NCBI GenBank assembly: GCA_910584495.1
Contig: CAJUAR010000032.1
Location: forward strand, 1-28,391
Length of the DNA: 28,391 bases
Source: an uncultured Muribaculaceae bacterium
GTDB lineage: Bacteria; Bacteroidota; Bacteroidia; Bacteroidales; Muribaculaceae
Reading direction: 5' to 3'
Of this stretch, positions 7,286 through 15,143 are shown piece by piece. The notes under the pieces were generated by a model. The model saw only the letters and a program-made list of their open reading frames with translations, had not been told where the DNA came from and ran no database searches. The position numbers were made by a program, and so were the translations under genes. The first letter of the stretch is position 1. Each line of letters begins with the position of its first letter.

Positions 7286-7327
7286 AAAGCGAGGGAAAGA
7301 CTCACCGACGGGTCTTTCCCTCGCTTT
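7286..7327. terminator. Strong bidirectional terminator
   Basis: A perfect 16-bp stem pairs 7286-7301 with 7312-7327 across a 10-nt loop. The plus strand ends in TTTTT and the minus strand in TTTGTTTATTT. It lies between the convergent phosphoesterase and TolC-like genes and can serve both. Confidence 0.92.
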
Positions 7328-7345
7328 TTCAGTAACTATTTATGT

Positions 7346-8641
7346 CTAATTTCGGCCGGTACGGTAGAATTCGAGTATGCGGCGGCGCAGGGTGTTTTCG
7401 TATTTGGCCTGGACGCTTTCGGCCAGTGCCGATGTGTAGTCCGACTGTGCTTTTTCAAGCTCGGTTCCGTTGGCGCGACCGTTTTCATATTTGAGCTGCA
7501 TGGCTTCGAAAGCAGCACGCGAACTTTCAACAGCAGTTTGTGCGCTTTCTTGTTTTTTTGCGGCTCCGAGAGCCTGGGTATATGCGGTCTGAATATTTTT
7601 GTAGAGTTGCAGACGGCTGTCGTCGAGTTGCAATCGGGCTGTTTCGGTCTGCAGTTTTGCCCGGCGGATACGGTTGCGTGTCCCGAAGCCGTCGAACAGA
7701 GGCACCGACAACGAAAAGCCTATGGTCTTCGAAAAGTTGTGGCGCATCTGAGGCCCGAAACCTTCGTTTGGGAATCCTGATGTTTTGTAGTAGTTCGTCC
7801 CCAGTCCGGCATTGAACGACAGGGTGGGTATATATCCCGATTTTGCAACGGAAATATTTTTTTCGGCAGCCTCTATCGAGCGTTTCTGAGCAAGTATGCC
7901 ATGATTGATTTCCATGGCAGAAGCAAATACTTCATCGGGCGAAGACAGTGGAAGCAGTTCGTCGGCAATAGGTTCGATTTGGAAGTCTTCGGCCGATGGC
8001 AGGTTAAGCAGCTGGCTAAGGTCGAGGCGTGCGGTAATGCTGTCGTTGGCGGCATTGACCACGCTCAGTTCGTCACGGCTCATCTGGGCTCGGGCTTCAT
8101 AGACATCGAGTTCGGCTACTTTTCCAGCATTGAAAAGTTCCTGTCGGCGTTCAAACTCGCGTTGCGAAATGCCAAGGTTTATGCGTGCCACCTGCAGGAT
8201 TTCCGAAGCATATAGAGCCTGGAGGTATTGTGCAATAACATTGAGGGCCACATCGTCTTTGGCCGATTCGGTCTGTTCGAGCAAGGCTTTGAGGTTGGCT
8301 TTGCTATAGTCTAATGTGCGTATTGCCGACAGTCCCTGGAAAATGGGGAGGCTGAGGTTGGCACCGACGGAGAACGACGATGTATTGCGGTTGGCATAGG
8401 TGTTGTCGGCAGTCAGGCCGCGTCCGAAATTGAAACTCTGCGAACCATAGCCGCTCAGTTGGGGCAGAAAGCGGTCTTTGGCTTCCACCACCTCCTGCTC
8501 GCCCTGAAGTTGCTGTATGCGTGTGTTTTTGACGCGAATATTGTTCTCAATAGCAAAGTCGATGCACTCGTCGAGTGTCCATGTCTTGGCCGTGGCCGAC
8601 ATTGCCGTCAAAGCGGCAATGCTGATAATTAAAGCTTTCAT
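7346..8641 (-). CDS. TolC-family outer-membrane efflux protein
   Basis: This 431-residue outer-membrane factor would form the exit duct of the tripartite exporter encoded upstream. It has a signal peptide (MKALIISIAALTAMSATAK), then WTLDECIDFAIENN, typical of the family's first helix. Long alpha-helical segments follow (QREFERRQELFNAGKVAELDV and its second-half equivalent, FEAMQLKYENGRANGTELEKA). This internal duplication of a helix with G-K/R-A is the outer-membrane efflux protein signature. I chose ATG 8641, which begins the signal peptide, 4 nt after the membrane-fusion gene stop, rather than an upstream in-frame start. It is the last gene of the operon and ends just before the shared terminator. 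Confidence 0.93.
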   Translation of the reverse strand: MKALIISIAALTAMSATAKTWTLDECIDFAIENNIRVKNTRIQQLQGEQEVVEAKDRFLPQLSGYGSQSFNFGRGLTADNTYANRNTSSFSVGANLSLPIFQGLSAIRTLDYSKANLKALLEQTESAKDDVALNVIAQYLQALYASEILQVARINLGISQREFERRQELFNAGKVAELDVYEARAQMSRDELSVVNAANDSITARLDLSQLLNLPSAEDFQIEPIADELLPLSSPDEVFASAMEINHGILAQKRSIEAAEKNISVAKSGYIPTLSFNAGLGTNYYKTSGFPNEGFGPQMRHNFSKTIGFSLSVPLFDGFGTRNRIRRAKLQTETARLQLDDSRLQLYKNIQTAYTQALGAAKKQESAQTAVESSRAAFEAMQLKYENGRANGTELEKAQSDYTSALAESVQAKYENTLRRRILEFYRTGRN

Positions 8642-8645
8642 GGCC

Positions 8646-9740
8646 TTATTTCTTTTGAGCTCCGCGCAGCACGGCTGTGCTGTCGATACCGTTTTTAACC
8701 TCAATCTTGATACCGTCGCTCAGACCGGTGGTCACGGCTCGGCGTTCGAAGACGGCTTGTGGGATGCTGTCGGTCCGCAGATATACAAAAGTGCTGTCGC
8801 CTTCGAAGCTTATGACGCTCTCGGGCACTGTGACAACGTTTTGTGCACGTTCGAGCACCACATTGGCGTTTGCGCTATACCCGGCGCGCAGACCTTCGGC
8901 ACTGTCAAGCACCAGAGCAGCCTTTATTTCGAAAGTGTTGGCACCGCCGCTGTCGTCGCCTTTGGGTGAGATATATTCTATTGTGGCGAGTGGATGGAGG
9001 TCGGGCATGGCACCTATAGAAATATCCATGGGCATGCCCACACGCAGCAGCCCAACTTCTGTTTCATCTACTTTGCCTTTGAAAATCAGTTTGTTCATAT
9101 CGGCAATAGTGGCTACGGTTGTACCGTCGTTCATGGTGTTGGCCTGGATGACAGACGAGCCTACTTTGACCGGCACGTCGAGGACAAGGCCTGTGATGGT
9201 GGCACGGACAAGAGTGTTGCTCTCTTTGGCATTGTATTTCGACACGCCCTCGCGGACAATGTTGAAGGCATCGCGGGCCGATTCAAGTTCCTCGATTGCT
9301 CTGTTGTAAGTTTTTTCGCTGGTTTCGAATTCCTCGCGAGAAACCACTTTTTTGCCATATAGTTCCTTGTCGCGCTCATATTTGGCTTGTGCATCTTTGA
9401 GGTCGATTTCGGCCACAGTCACACGGTTTTGCGCCGATGATAGCTGTTGAGCATCGGGAATTACCTTTATGCGGGCGATTACGTCGCCTTCGTTCACATT
9501 GTCGCCGGCTTCCACCATTATTTCGCTGATGATTCCGGAAATCTGAGGTTTTATGGCAATTTCGTCTCTGGGCTCGATTTTGCCGGTGAGCACTGTTGTG
9601 CGCTCGATGCTGCCGTTTTCGGCTTTCACTGTGTCGTAGAATGTCTCGGGTGTGCGGCTGTTGTTCCACAGAAAGAAGAGCGTGCCCAGGAATACAAGGC
9701 CTAAAAGGCACCACAGAAAAATTTTAAAGAACTTTTTCAT
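8646..9740 (-). CDS. Periplasmic adaptor (membrane-fusion protein, MacA/HlyD type)
   Basis: This 364-residue adaptor would link the inner-membrane permeases to the TolC-like protein. It has an N-terminal transmembrane anchor (about 5-24), then a split lipoyl/barrel-sandwich region (GKIEPRDEIAIKPQISGII, VEAGDNVNEGDVIARI). A long alpha-helical hairpin follows (about 105-170), then a second lipoyl half and a beta-barrel region (FKGKVDETEVGLLRVGMPMDI), with the membrane-proximal end VTVPESVISFEGDSTFVYL. Length and domain order fit MacA-like adaptors. It sits 17 nt after the second permease and 4 nt before the TolC-like gene. The exported substrate is unknown. Confidence 0.92.
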   Translation of the reverse strand: MKKFFKIFLWCLLGLVFLGTLFFLWNNSRTPETFYDTVKAENGSIERTTVLTGKIEPRDEIAIKPQISGIISEIMVEAGDNVNEGDVIARIKVIPDAQQLSSAQNRVTVAEIDLKDAQAKYERDKELYGKKVVSREEFETSEKTYNRAIEELESARDAFNIVREGVSKYNAKESNTLVRATITGLVLDVPVKVGSSVIQANTMNDGTTVATIADMNKLIFKGKVDETEVGLLRVGMPMDISIGAMPDLHPLATIEYISPKGDDSGGANTFEIKAALVLDSAEGLRAGYSANANVVLERAQNVVTVPESVISFEGDSTFVYLRTDSIPQAVFERRAVTTGLSDGIKIEVKNGIDSTAVLRGAQKK

Positions 9741-9757
9741 ATATGATTATAGACTGT

Positions 9758-11014
9758 TTATTTATCTTGTAAAGCTTCAATTGGTTTTATTCTCATGGCT
9801 TTTATAGCCGGGAGTGTTCCGGCGGCACTGCCCAGGACGAAGAATGTGAGGATAATGCCCACGGCCATGCCGAAGGGAATCTCGAACCCTGCATTGCCAA
9901 GTACCGGGTCGTAGGTCAGTTTGTCGGCTATGCCAAGAATCAGAGCAGCAAAGCAAACACCGGCAGCTCCGGCAACAAGTGTGAGCACAATGCTCTCCGA
10001 GAGCTCTTGCATGGTGATGTCCAGTGGTTTGGCACCTATTGCGCGGCGAACGCCGAATTCGTGGGTGCGTTCTTTGACAATAATCCACATTATATTTCCC
10101 ACTCCCACCACGCCGGCCATAAGCGAGCCCAAACCGACAAACAAGGCAAGCAACGAAACACCCATGAAGATGTTGTCCACCATCTCGAACATTTCTGAGA
10201 TGTCCATCATGCCCACTGCATTCTCGTCGTCGGGATGTATGCTGTGGCGACGCGAGAGTATGCGCCTGATCGAGGTTTCATTGTCCGACGGACGGTGTCC
10301 CGAAGGAGCGGTGAAAACGATGAATCCTATTTTGTTGCCACGATTGAACACCTGGCGGTGTGTGCTGGCCGGAAGTATGAAATTGTCGTCGATGCGGCCG
10401 CCTATGCTTGCCTCGCCGGTTTGGGAGGCAACACCTATTATAGTGAAATACACGCCGTTGAGACTTACACGTTCACCTACAGGATTTTTACTGTCAAATA
10501 GCGTTTTGGCCACGTTGCGGCCAATTACGGCCACCTTGCGTGTTTTTTCGTCATCGCTTTGGTTGATGAAGCGCCCATTTTCTATTACAGGGTTCTGAAT
10601 CCGCGAGTAGCTGCTTTCCACACCCATGGCTCGTGCCGAAGTGCTCTGCATGCCGTAGGCTGCCGTCACGCCGTTTATGTCTACGGTTGTCAAAGCATCG
10701 ATGGCCGGAGCTGCCGCACGGATAACTTCGGCATCTTCCATGGTCAGTTCCCACCAGCTCCCTTTGTTGAAGCCCATATAGGAGATTGTCCTTTGGCCTG
10801 GTTCGATTGCTCCGCAGTTTGTGGCGAAGCCCGAAAAGTTGCGGTATAAAACGCCTTTCAGCCCGCTTGCACCACCCATGAGCATGGCAAGCATTGCCGT
10901 GCCCCAGAAAATGCCGAAAGCAGTGAGGAATGTGCGTGTTTTGTTGCGGGCGAGCGCATGCCCGATTTCCCTCCAGTTGTCGGGGTCGAAGAGGCTCAAT
11001 ATTGGTTTATTCAT
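9758..11014 (-). CDS. MacB-type ABC permease (FtsX/MacB_PCD), second of two
   Basis: This 418-residue permease has one N-terminal transmembrane helix (KTRTFLTAFGIFWGTAMLAMLMG), a large periplasmic MacB_PCD domain and three C-terminal helices. The FtsX segment includes ERTHEFGVRRAIGAKP (the coupling region) and ends PIEALQDK. It lacks a fused ATPase, unlike E. coli MacB, so it must use the separate ATPase encoded two genes upstream. The start is ATG 11014, overlapping the previous gene's stop by 8 nt; an upstream GTG at 11017 is possible. It probably forms a heterodimer with the other permease. Confidence 0.92.
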   Translation of the reverse strand: MNKPILSLFDPDNWREIGHALARNKTRTFLTAFGIFWGTAMLAMLMGGASGLKGVLYRNFSGFATNCGAIEPGQRTISYMGFNKGSWWELTMEDAEVIRAAAPAIDALTTVDINGVTAAYGMQSTSARAMGVESSYSRIQNPVIENGRFINQSDDEKTRKVAVIGRNVAKTLFDSKNPVGERVSLNGVYFTIIGVASQTGEASIGGRIDDNFILPASTHRQVFNRGNKIGFIVFTAPSGHRPSDNETSIRRILSRRHSIHPDDENAVGMMDISEMFEMVDNIFMGVSLLALFVGLGSLMAGVVGVGNIMWIIVKERTHEFGVRRAIGAKPLDITMQELSESIVLTLVAGAAGVCFAALILGIADKLTYDPVLGNAGFEIPFGMAVGIILTFFVLGSAAGTLPAIKAMRIKPIEALQDK

Positions 11015-12224
11015 CACGCAATGCTTCTACAGGTTTGACTTTGATTGCTTTCAATGCCGGGAAAAGTCCGGCGAATGCACCGGCGATAATCAGTACTATT
11101 GTCACCTGGAGGGCTATGGAAATGTCTACCGTAGGGTTCTTGAACATTTCCATGTTGCCGAACAGGCTGTTGATTACCTGGAGAACGAGCATGCCCAGCA
11201 CCACTCCGATATAACCGAAGATTGTGGTAATAGCCACGGCTTCGGCAAGAATCTGAGTGAGGATGTTGCGCGGTTTGGCGCCGATGGCGCGACGGATTCC
11301 GATTTCGTGTGTGCGTTCGCGCACCGATACAAACATGATGTTGCTCACACCCACAATGCCGCTGATGAGCATGAATATGCCAATAATCCACACAGCCCAG
11401 TTCAATATGCTTTCGGCCATGTTGCCTCGCAGATATGAATTGAACTGATTCCACGACCAGAGGGCGCTTTTATCCTCGGGGTCGAAGTTATGGGCACGCG
11501 CCAGCTCGTTGCGTATGGCTTGTTCGGCTGCGTCTCCGTCACTCTCGGTAACAAGTCCTTCGACAGTAACATCGTATTGATTTACATTGTTGGTGTTGCC
11601 TGTCAGCTCCTTAAATGTAGCGTAAGGCACGAAGGTTTGGGTCCGCCAACGGTGGGAGTAGATTCCCACAACGGTCCATGCCAGACCCATACACTGCACC
11701 GTAGCTCCGAGGGCTTCGTCGGTAGTGCCAAAAAGTTGACGTGCAACGCGTTCATGGAGCACCATCACACGTCGCGCGTCGGCCATGTCGCGTTGGTTGA
11801 TAAAACGTCCTGTCAGCAGCTCGGCACGTTCGCTTGCTTCTACACCGGGAAAAATGGCTCCAAAGCCGCCGCTGACGGCGTCTCTTGCAGTAATCAGTTT
11901 TGCGGTGTCGACCGAAGCAAATGGTTCGGCCTTTGACACACCGTGTACTTTTTGTTTTAGAGTCGTGCCGTCTTTGTCTTTCAATTTCACTTGCCGCCCT
12001 TCTTTGAAGCCTCCATAGGCTTTCGATGTCCATCCGGGCCAGATGGAAATGACATTGAACGACTGACCGCGCAGATTTTCCCGGCCGGCATTGTTGACAC
12101 CCCGGGCTGCCCCGAGAAGCACAATTAGCATGAAGATGCCCCATGCCACGGCACCGCCGGTTAGGATGGTGCGCAATTTGTTATTGCTCAGCGTCTGTCC
12201 TATTTCACGAATAAGGTCGAACAT
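11007..12224 (-). CDS. MacB-type ABC permease (FtsX/MacB_PCD), first of two
   Basis: This 405-residue permease is paralogous to the next gene. It has an N-terminal helix (KLRTILTGGAVAWGIFMLIVLLG), a periplasmic domain and three C-terminal helices with the coupling motif ERTHEIGIRRAIGAKPRNI, ending PVEALRDE. The start ATG 12224 overlaps the ATPase stop by one base (TGATG), indicating translational coupling; a GTG at 12227 is an alternative. Two unequal permeases with one ATPase suggest an asymmetric MacB-like exporter, common in Bacteroidetes. Confidence 0.92.
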   Translation of the reverse strand: MFDLIREIGQTLSNNKLRTILTGGAVAWGIFMLIVLLGAARGVNNAGRENLRGQSFNVISIWPGWTSKAYGGFKEGRQVKLKDKDGTTLKQKVHGVSKAEPFASVDTAKLITARDAVSGGFGAIFPGVEASERAELLTGRFINQRDMADARRVMVLHERVARQLFGTTDEALGATVQCMGLAWTVVGIYSHRWRTQTFVPYATFKELTGNTNNVNQYDVTVEGLVTESDGDAAEQAIRNELARAHNFDPEDKSALWSWNQFNSYLRGNMAESILNWAVWIIGIFMLISGIVGVSNIMFVSVRERTHEIGIRRAIGAKPRNILTQILAEAVAITTIFGYIGVVLGMLVLQVINSLFGNMEMFKNPTVDISIALQVTIVLIIAGAFAGLFPALKAIKVKPVEALRDE

Positions 12225-12889
12225 CACTCATTGACAATTTGGCCGTCGGCAATGTGGATAATGCGGTTGGTGGCCTGTCCCACCTTGGGGTCGTGGGTTA
12301 CGATGACAATGGTCATGCCTTCCGTGTTCAGGCTGCGGAAAACTTCCATCACTTCTTTCGATGTGTGAGAGTCGAGCGCGCCGGTAGGTTCGTCGGCAAG
12401 TATGATCGAAGGTCTGGTGATGAGAGCGCGGGCTATGGCCACACGTTGTTTCTGTCCGCCCGAAAGTTCTCCGGGCAGGTGATGGGCACGGTCGGCCAGT
12501 CCCATGCGTTCGAGCTGCTGCATTGCCATTTCGTTACGTTTGCGACGGCTTACACCTTGATAAAACAAGGGTAGGGCAACATTTTCGAGCGCATTTTTAT
12601 AGTTGATGAGGTTGAACGACTGGAAGACGAACCCAATCATGCGGTTGCGCAGTTCGGCTGCGCGGTTTTCGTTGAGGTTGCGGATAAGTACCCCGTCGAG
12701 GAAGTACTCGCCGCTGTCGTAGTTGTCGAGAATACCCAAGATATTAAGCAGGGTAGATTTTCCCGAGCCAGATGCACCCATAATCGACACCAGCTCGCCG
12801 CGTTCAATCTCAAGGTTTATGTCCTTGAGCACATGGAGCGGAACAATTCCCGGGTAAGTCTTATTTACGTCTTTTAGTTTGATTATCAT
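12224..12889 (-). CDS. ABC transporter ATP-binding protein (MacB/LolD type)
   Basis: This 221-residue ATPase energises the two downstream permeases. It has Walker A GASGSGKST (38-46), a Q-loop in VFQSFN, signature LSGGQKQR, Walker B IILADEPTGALD and switch histidine VTHD. The DEPTGALD form and overall length place it in the LolD/MacB/FtsE branch. It is first in a five-gene operon (ATPase, permease, permease, adaptor, TolC-like) with overlaps or gaps of at most 17 nt. MacAB-TolC systems export macrolides, peptides or lipoproteins; the cargo here is not readable from sequence. Confidence 0.95.
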   Translation of the reverse strand: MIIKLKDVNKTYPGIVPLHVLKDINLEIERGELVSIMGASGSGKSTLLNILGILDNYDSGEYFLDGVLIRNLNENRAAELRNRMIGFVFQSFNLINYKNALENVALPLFYQGVSRRKRNEMAMQQLERMGLADRAHHLPGELSGGQKQRVAIARALITRPSIILADEPTGALDSHTSKEVMEVFRSLNTEGMTIVIVTHDPKVGQATNRIIHIADGQIVNE

Positions 12890-12956
12890 TGTGTTATGAT
12901 GTGATGAATGTTGTTATGATTGTAGATTAATACATATAAGACGCAGTTATATGCCC

Positions 12957-12964
12957 GAAAGTTA
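12957..12964 (-). promoter_or_regulatory. Possible -7 element of the export operon
   Basis: The minus strand reads TAACTTTC, one base off TAnnTTTG, ~70 nt before the ATPase start. No -33 element is clear. The divergent fucosidase promoter lies ~40 bp away. Confidence 0.3.
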
Positions 12965-12998
12965 CAGTGGCGATTAAAAAAATAAGCAAAATTTTTAG

Positions 12999-13006
12999 TA
13001 ACTTTG
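12999..13006 (+). promoter_or_regulatory. -7 element of the fucosidase gene cluster
   Basis: TAACTTTG is a full match to TAnnTTTG and predicts a start near 13010, giving a ~35-nt leader. An A/T-rich stretch lies upstream, with no TTTG at the -33 distance. Confidence 0.55.
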
Positions 13007-13044
13007 AAGCGATGATCAACCACATTCATTAAACAGACCACATT

Positions 13045-14367
13045 ATGAAACGAATTATCACATCTCTGGCCATGGCTGCTGCTGTTATGTTGCCTCAGTT
13101 TGTATCGGCCCAAACCCACTATCAGCCCTCAATGGCTGTACAACAGTCGCAGCGAGAGTTCGTTGCCGACCGTTTTGGTATATTCCTTCATTGGGGCATA
13201 TACAGCATGTTTGGCCAGGGTGAATGGTACCTCAACAACGGCTTGCTTCACTCGGAGTATTCCAAAGCAGCAGGTGGGTTCTATCCGGCATCGTTCGATG
13301 CGCGGCAGTGGGTGTCGGCTTTCAAAGATGCCGGTGCGAAATATATATGTTTCACCACGCGGCACCACGATGGTTTCTCTATGTGGCACACGGAGGCGAG
13401 CGAATATAATATAGTGGATGCTACTCCTTTCCGTCGCGACATTCTCAAGGAGCTTGCCGACGAATGTCACCGCCAGGACATCAAGCTTCACCTATATTAT
13501 TCACATCTTGACTGGGGGCGCGACGACTATCCTTGGGGCCGTACAGGTCACACGACAGGCCGCGACTCGCTCCTTGGCGACTGGGCGTCATATCGTCGAT
13601 TCATGGATCGCCAACTCACCGAACTGTTGACAAACTATGGTCCCGTGCGCTGTATATGGTTCGACGGCTGGTGGGACCACGATAAAGACAGCGTGCCTTT
13701 CGACTGGCAGCTGCCGTCGCAGTATGCAATGATTCACAGCCTGCAACCGGCATGTATGGTGGCTAACAATCATCATCAGCATCCCTTCGAAGGCGAGGAC
13801 ATGCAGATTTTCGAGCGTGACCTGCCGGGTGAGAACACCGCCGGATTATCGGGGCAGGCAATAGGCCGTCTGCCGCTCGAAACTTGTAACACAATGAACG
13901 GCATGTGGGGCTATAAGGTGAAAGATACTAACTATAAGGATGCTCCGACTCTGATTCGTTATCTTGTCCGTGCCGCCGGCATGGGAGCCAATCTGTTGCT
14001 CAACATTGGTCCTCGTCCCGACGGCTGTCTGCCCGACCAGTGTCTGGAACGTCTGCGTCTTATGGGCCAATGGCTCCGTGCCAACGGCGAGACTATCTAT
14101 GGCACTGAAGCCGGCGATTTCCACGATACGGAGTGGGGCACGGCCACGCGCAGCGGCAACCGTTTGTTTCTCCATGTTTTCGACAACGATTGCGGCACAA
14201 TCAATGTGCCAATTACATGCAAGGTGAAGGAAGCCAAGGAGTTTGCCACAGGCAAAAAATTGAAATTTGTCAAAAACAAGGACAAGAGCATCACTCTTAG
14301 CCTTGAGCCGCGCCATAAAGATTCGATAGATTATATTGTCGAACTGACTACTGTGCCGGAAAAATGA
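13045..14367 (+). CDS. Alpha-L-fucosidase (GH29)
   Basis: This 440-residue exported glycosidase would release alpha-linked fucose from host mucin or milk glycans. It has a signal peptide (MKRIITSLAMAAAVMLPQFVSAQ) and a GH29 TIM barrel: FGIFLHWGIYSM, GAKYICFTTRHHDGFSMWHT, LHLYYSHLDW, then IWFDGWWD with the likely nucleophile Asp207, and GANLLLNIGPRPDG. A short beta domain ends the protein. The family's usual WFDG nucleophile motif and HW and HHDGF blocks are all present, so activity is expected. The acid/base residue cannot be assigned without alignment. It leads a plus-strand cluster; its stop overlaps the cutC start by 4 nt. Confidence 0.95.
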   Translation: MKRIITSLAMAAAVMLPQFVSAQTHYQPSMAVQQSQREFVADRFGIFLHWGIYSMFGQGEWYLNNGLLHSEYSKAAGGFYPASFDARQWVSAFKDAGAKYICFTTRHHDGFSMWHTEASEYNIVDATPFRRDILKELADECHRQDIKLHLYYSHLDWGRDDYPWGRTGHTTGRDSLLGDWASYRRFMDRQLTELLTNYGPVRCIWFDGWWDHDKDSVPFDWQLPSQYAMIHSLQPACMVANNHHQHPFEGEDMQIFERDLPGENTAGLSGQAIGRLPLETCNTMNGMWGYKVKDTNYKDAPTLIRYLVRAAGMGANLLLNIGPRPDGCLPDQCLERLRLMGQWLRANGETIYGTEAGDFHDTEWGTATRSGNRLFLHVFDNDCGTINVPITCKVKEAKEFATGKKLKFVKNKDKSITLSLEPRHKDSIDYIVELTTVPEK

Positions 14368-15143
14368 AAATCTTGGACCATCCGGAGCTCGAAATTTGTG
14401 CCGGTGACCGCGAGAGCGTGGAAACGGCTCTGGCAGGAGGTGCAACTCGTGTGGAGATTTGCAGTGCTTTGCCCATAGGAGGTCTCACACCTTCGCAATC
14501 GTCGTTGTCGCTCACCGACAATTTGCAAGGAAACATCGTGCGCCATGTGCTGCTCCGTCCGCGTCCTGGCGACTTTCTCTATAACGAACAAGAAATCTGC
14601 GACATGGAAGCCGACCTTGACACGCCGGCTTTCCGCGCCGCCGACGGCTATGTGCTCGGCTGTCTGAAGCCCGACGGCACTGTCGATTGTGCTCTTACCG
14701 AGCGTTTGATGCTAAAGGCTGTGCAGGGTGCCGAGGACAAAAAAAGTTTTACTTTCCATCGTGCCTTCGACATGGTTTCCGATCCTTTCAAGGCTTTGGA
14801 GGATATAATTGCACTTGGCTTTGACCGCATACTGACTTCGGGGTGTGCATCTGCGGCAGTAGAAGGAATACCCTTGCTGCGCGAGCTCAATCGCAGGGCT
14901 GCAGGACGAATCATAATCATGGCCGGAGGCGGCGTAAACGCTGCCAATGCTGCCCGCATTATGGAGGAGACGGGCGTCAGAAGCTTGCATGCCTCGTGCA
15001 GTGCGCCCAAATACAGCAAAATGCTTTTTCACAACACCAAAACAAACATGGGCAGTGCTTCGGCTGATGAATATGCCTATACCACAACAGATTATAATCT
15101 TGTCAAGTCGCTCAGCGACGTTATTAAAAACTTCCGATTATGA
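14364..15143 (+). CDS. cutC: CutC family protein
   Basis: This 259-residue cytoplasmic TIM-barrel protein belongs to the CutC family, first linked to copper homeostasis, although that role is disputed and no enzyme activity is firmly established. Family blocks are visible: LEICAGDRESVETALAGGATRVEICSAL near the N-terminus, GGLTPS, VLLRPRPGDFLY, FHRAFDM, LGFDRILTSGCA and AGGGVNA. It overlaps the fucosidase and the next gene by 4 nt each (ATGA), so the three are translationally coupled. CutC is often found beside glycoside hydrolases in Bacteroidetes, and a role in sugar rather than metal metabolism here is possible. Confidence 0.92.
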   Translation: MKILDHPELEICAGDRESVETALAGGATRVEICSALPIGGLTPSQSSLSLTDNLQGNIVRHVLLRPRPGDFLYNEQEICDMEADLDTPAFRAADGYVLGCLKPDGTVDCALTERLMLKAVQGAEDKKSFTFHRAFDMVSDPFKALEDIIALGFDRILTSGCASAAVEGIPLLRELNRRAAGRIIIMAGGGVNAANAARIMEETGVRSLHASCSAPKYSKMLFHNTKTNMGSASADEYAYTTTDYNLVKSLSDVIKNFRL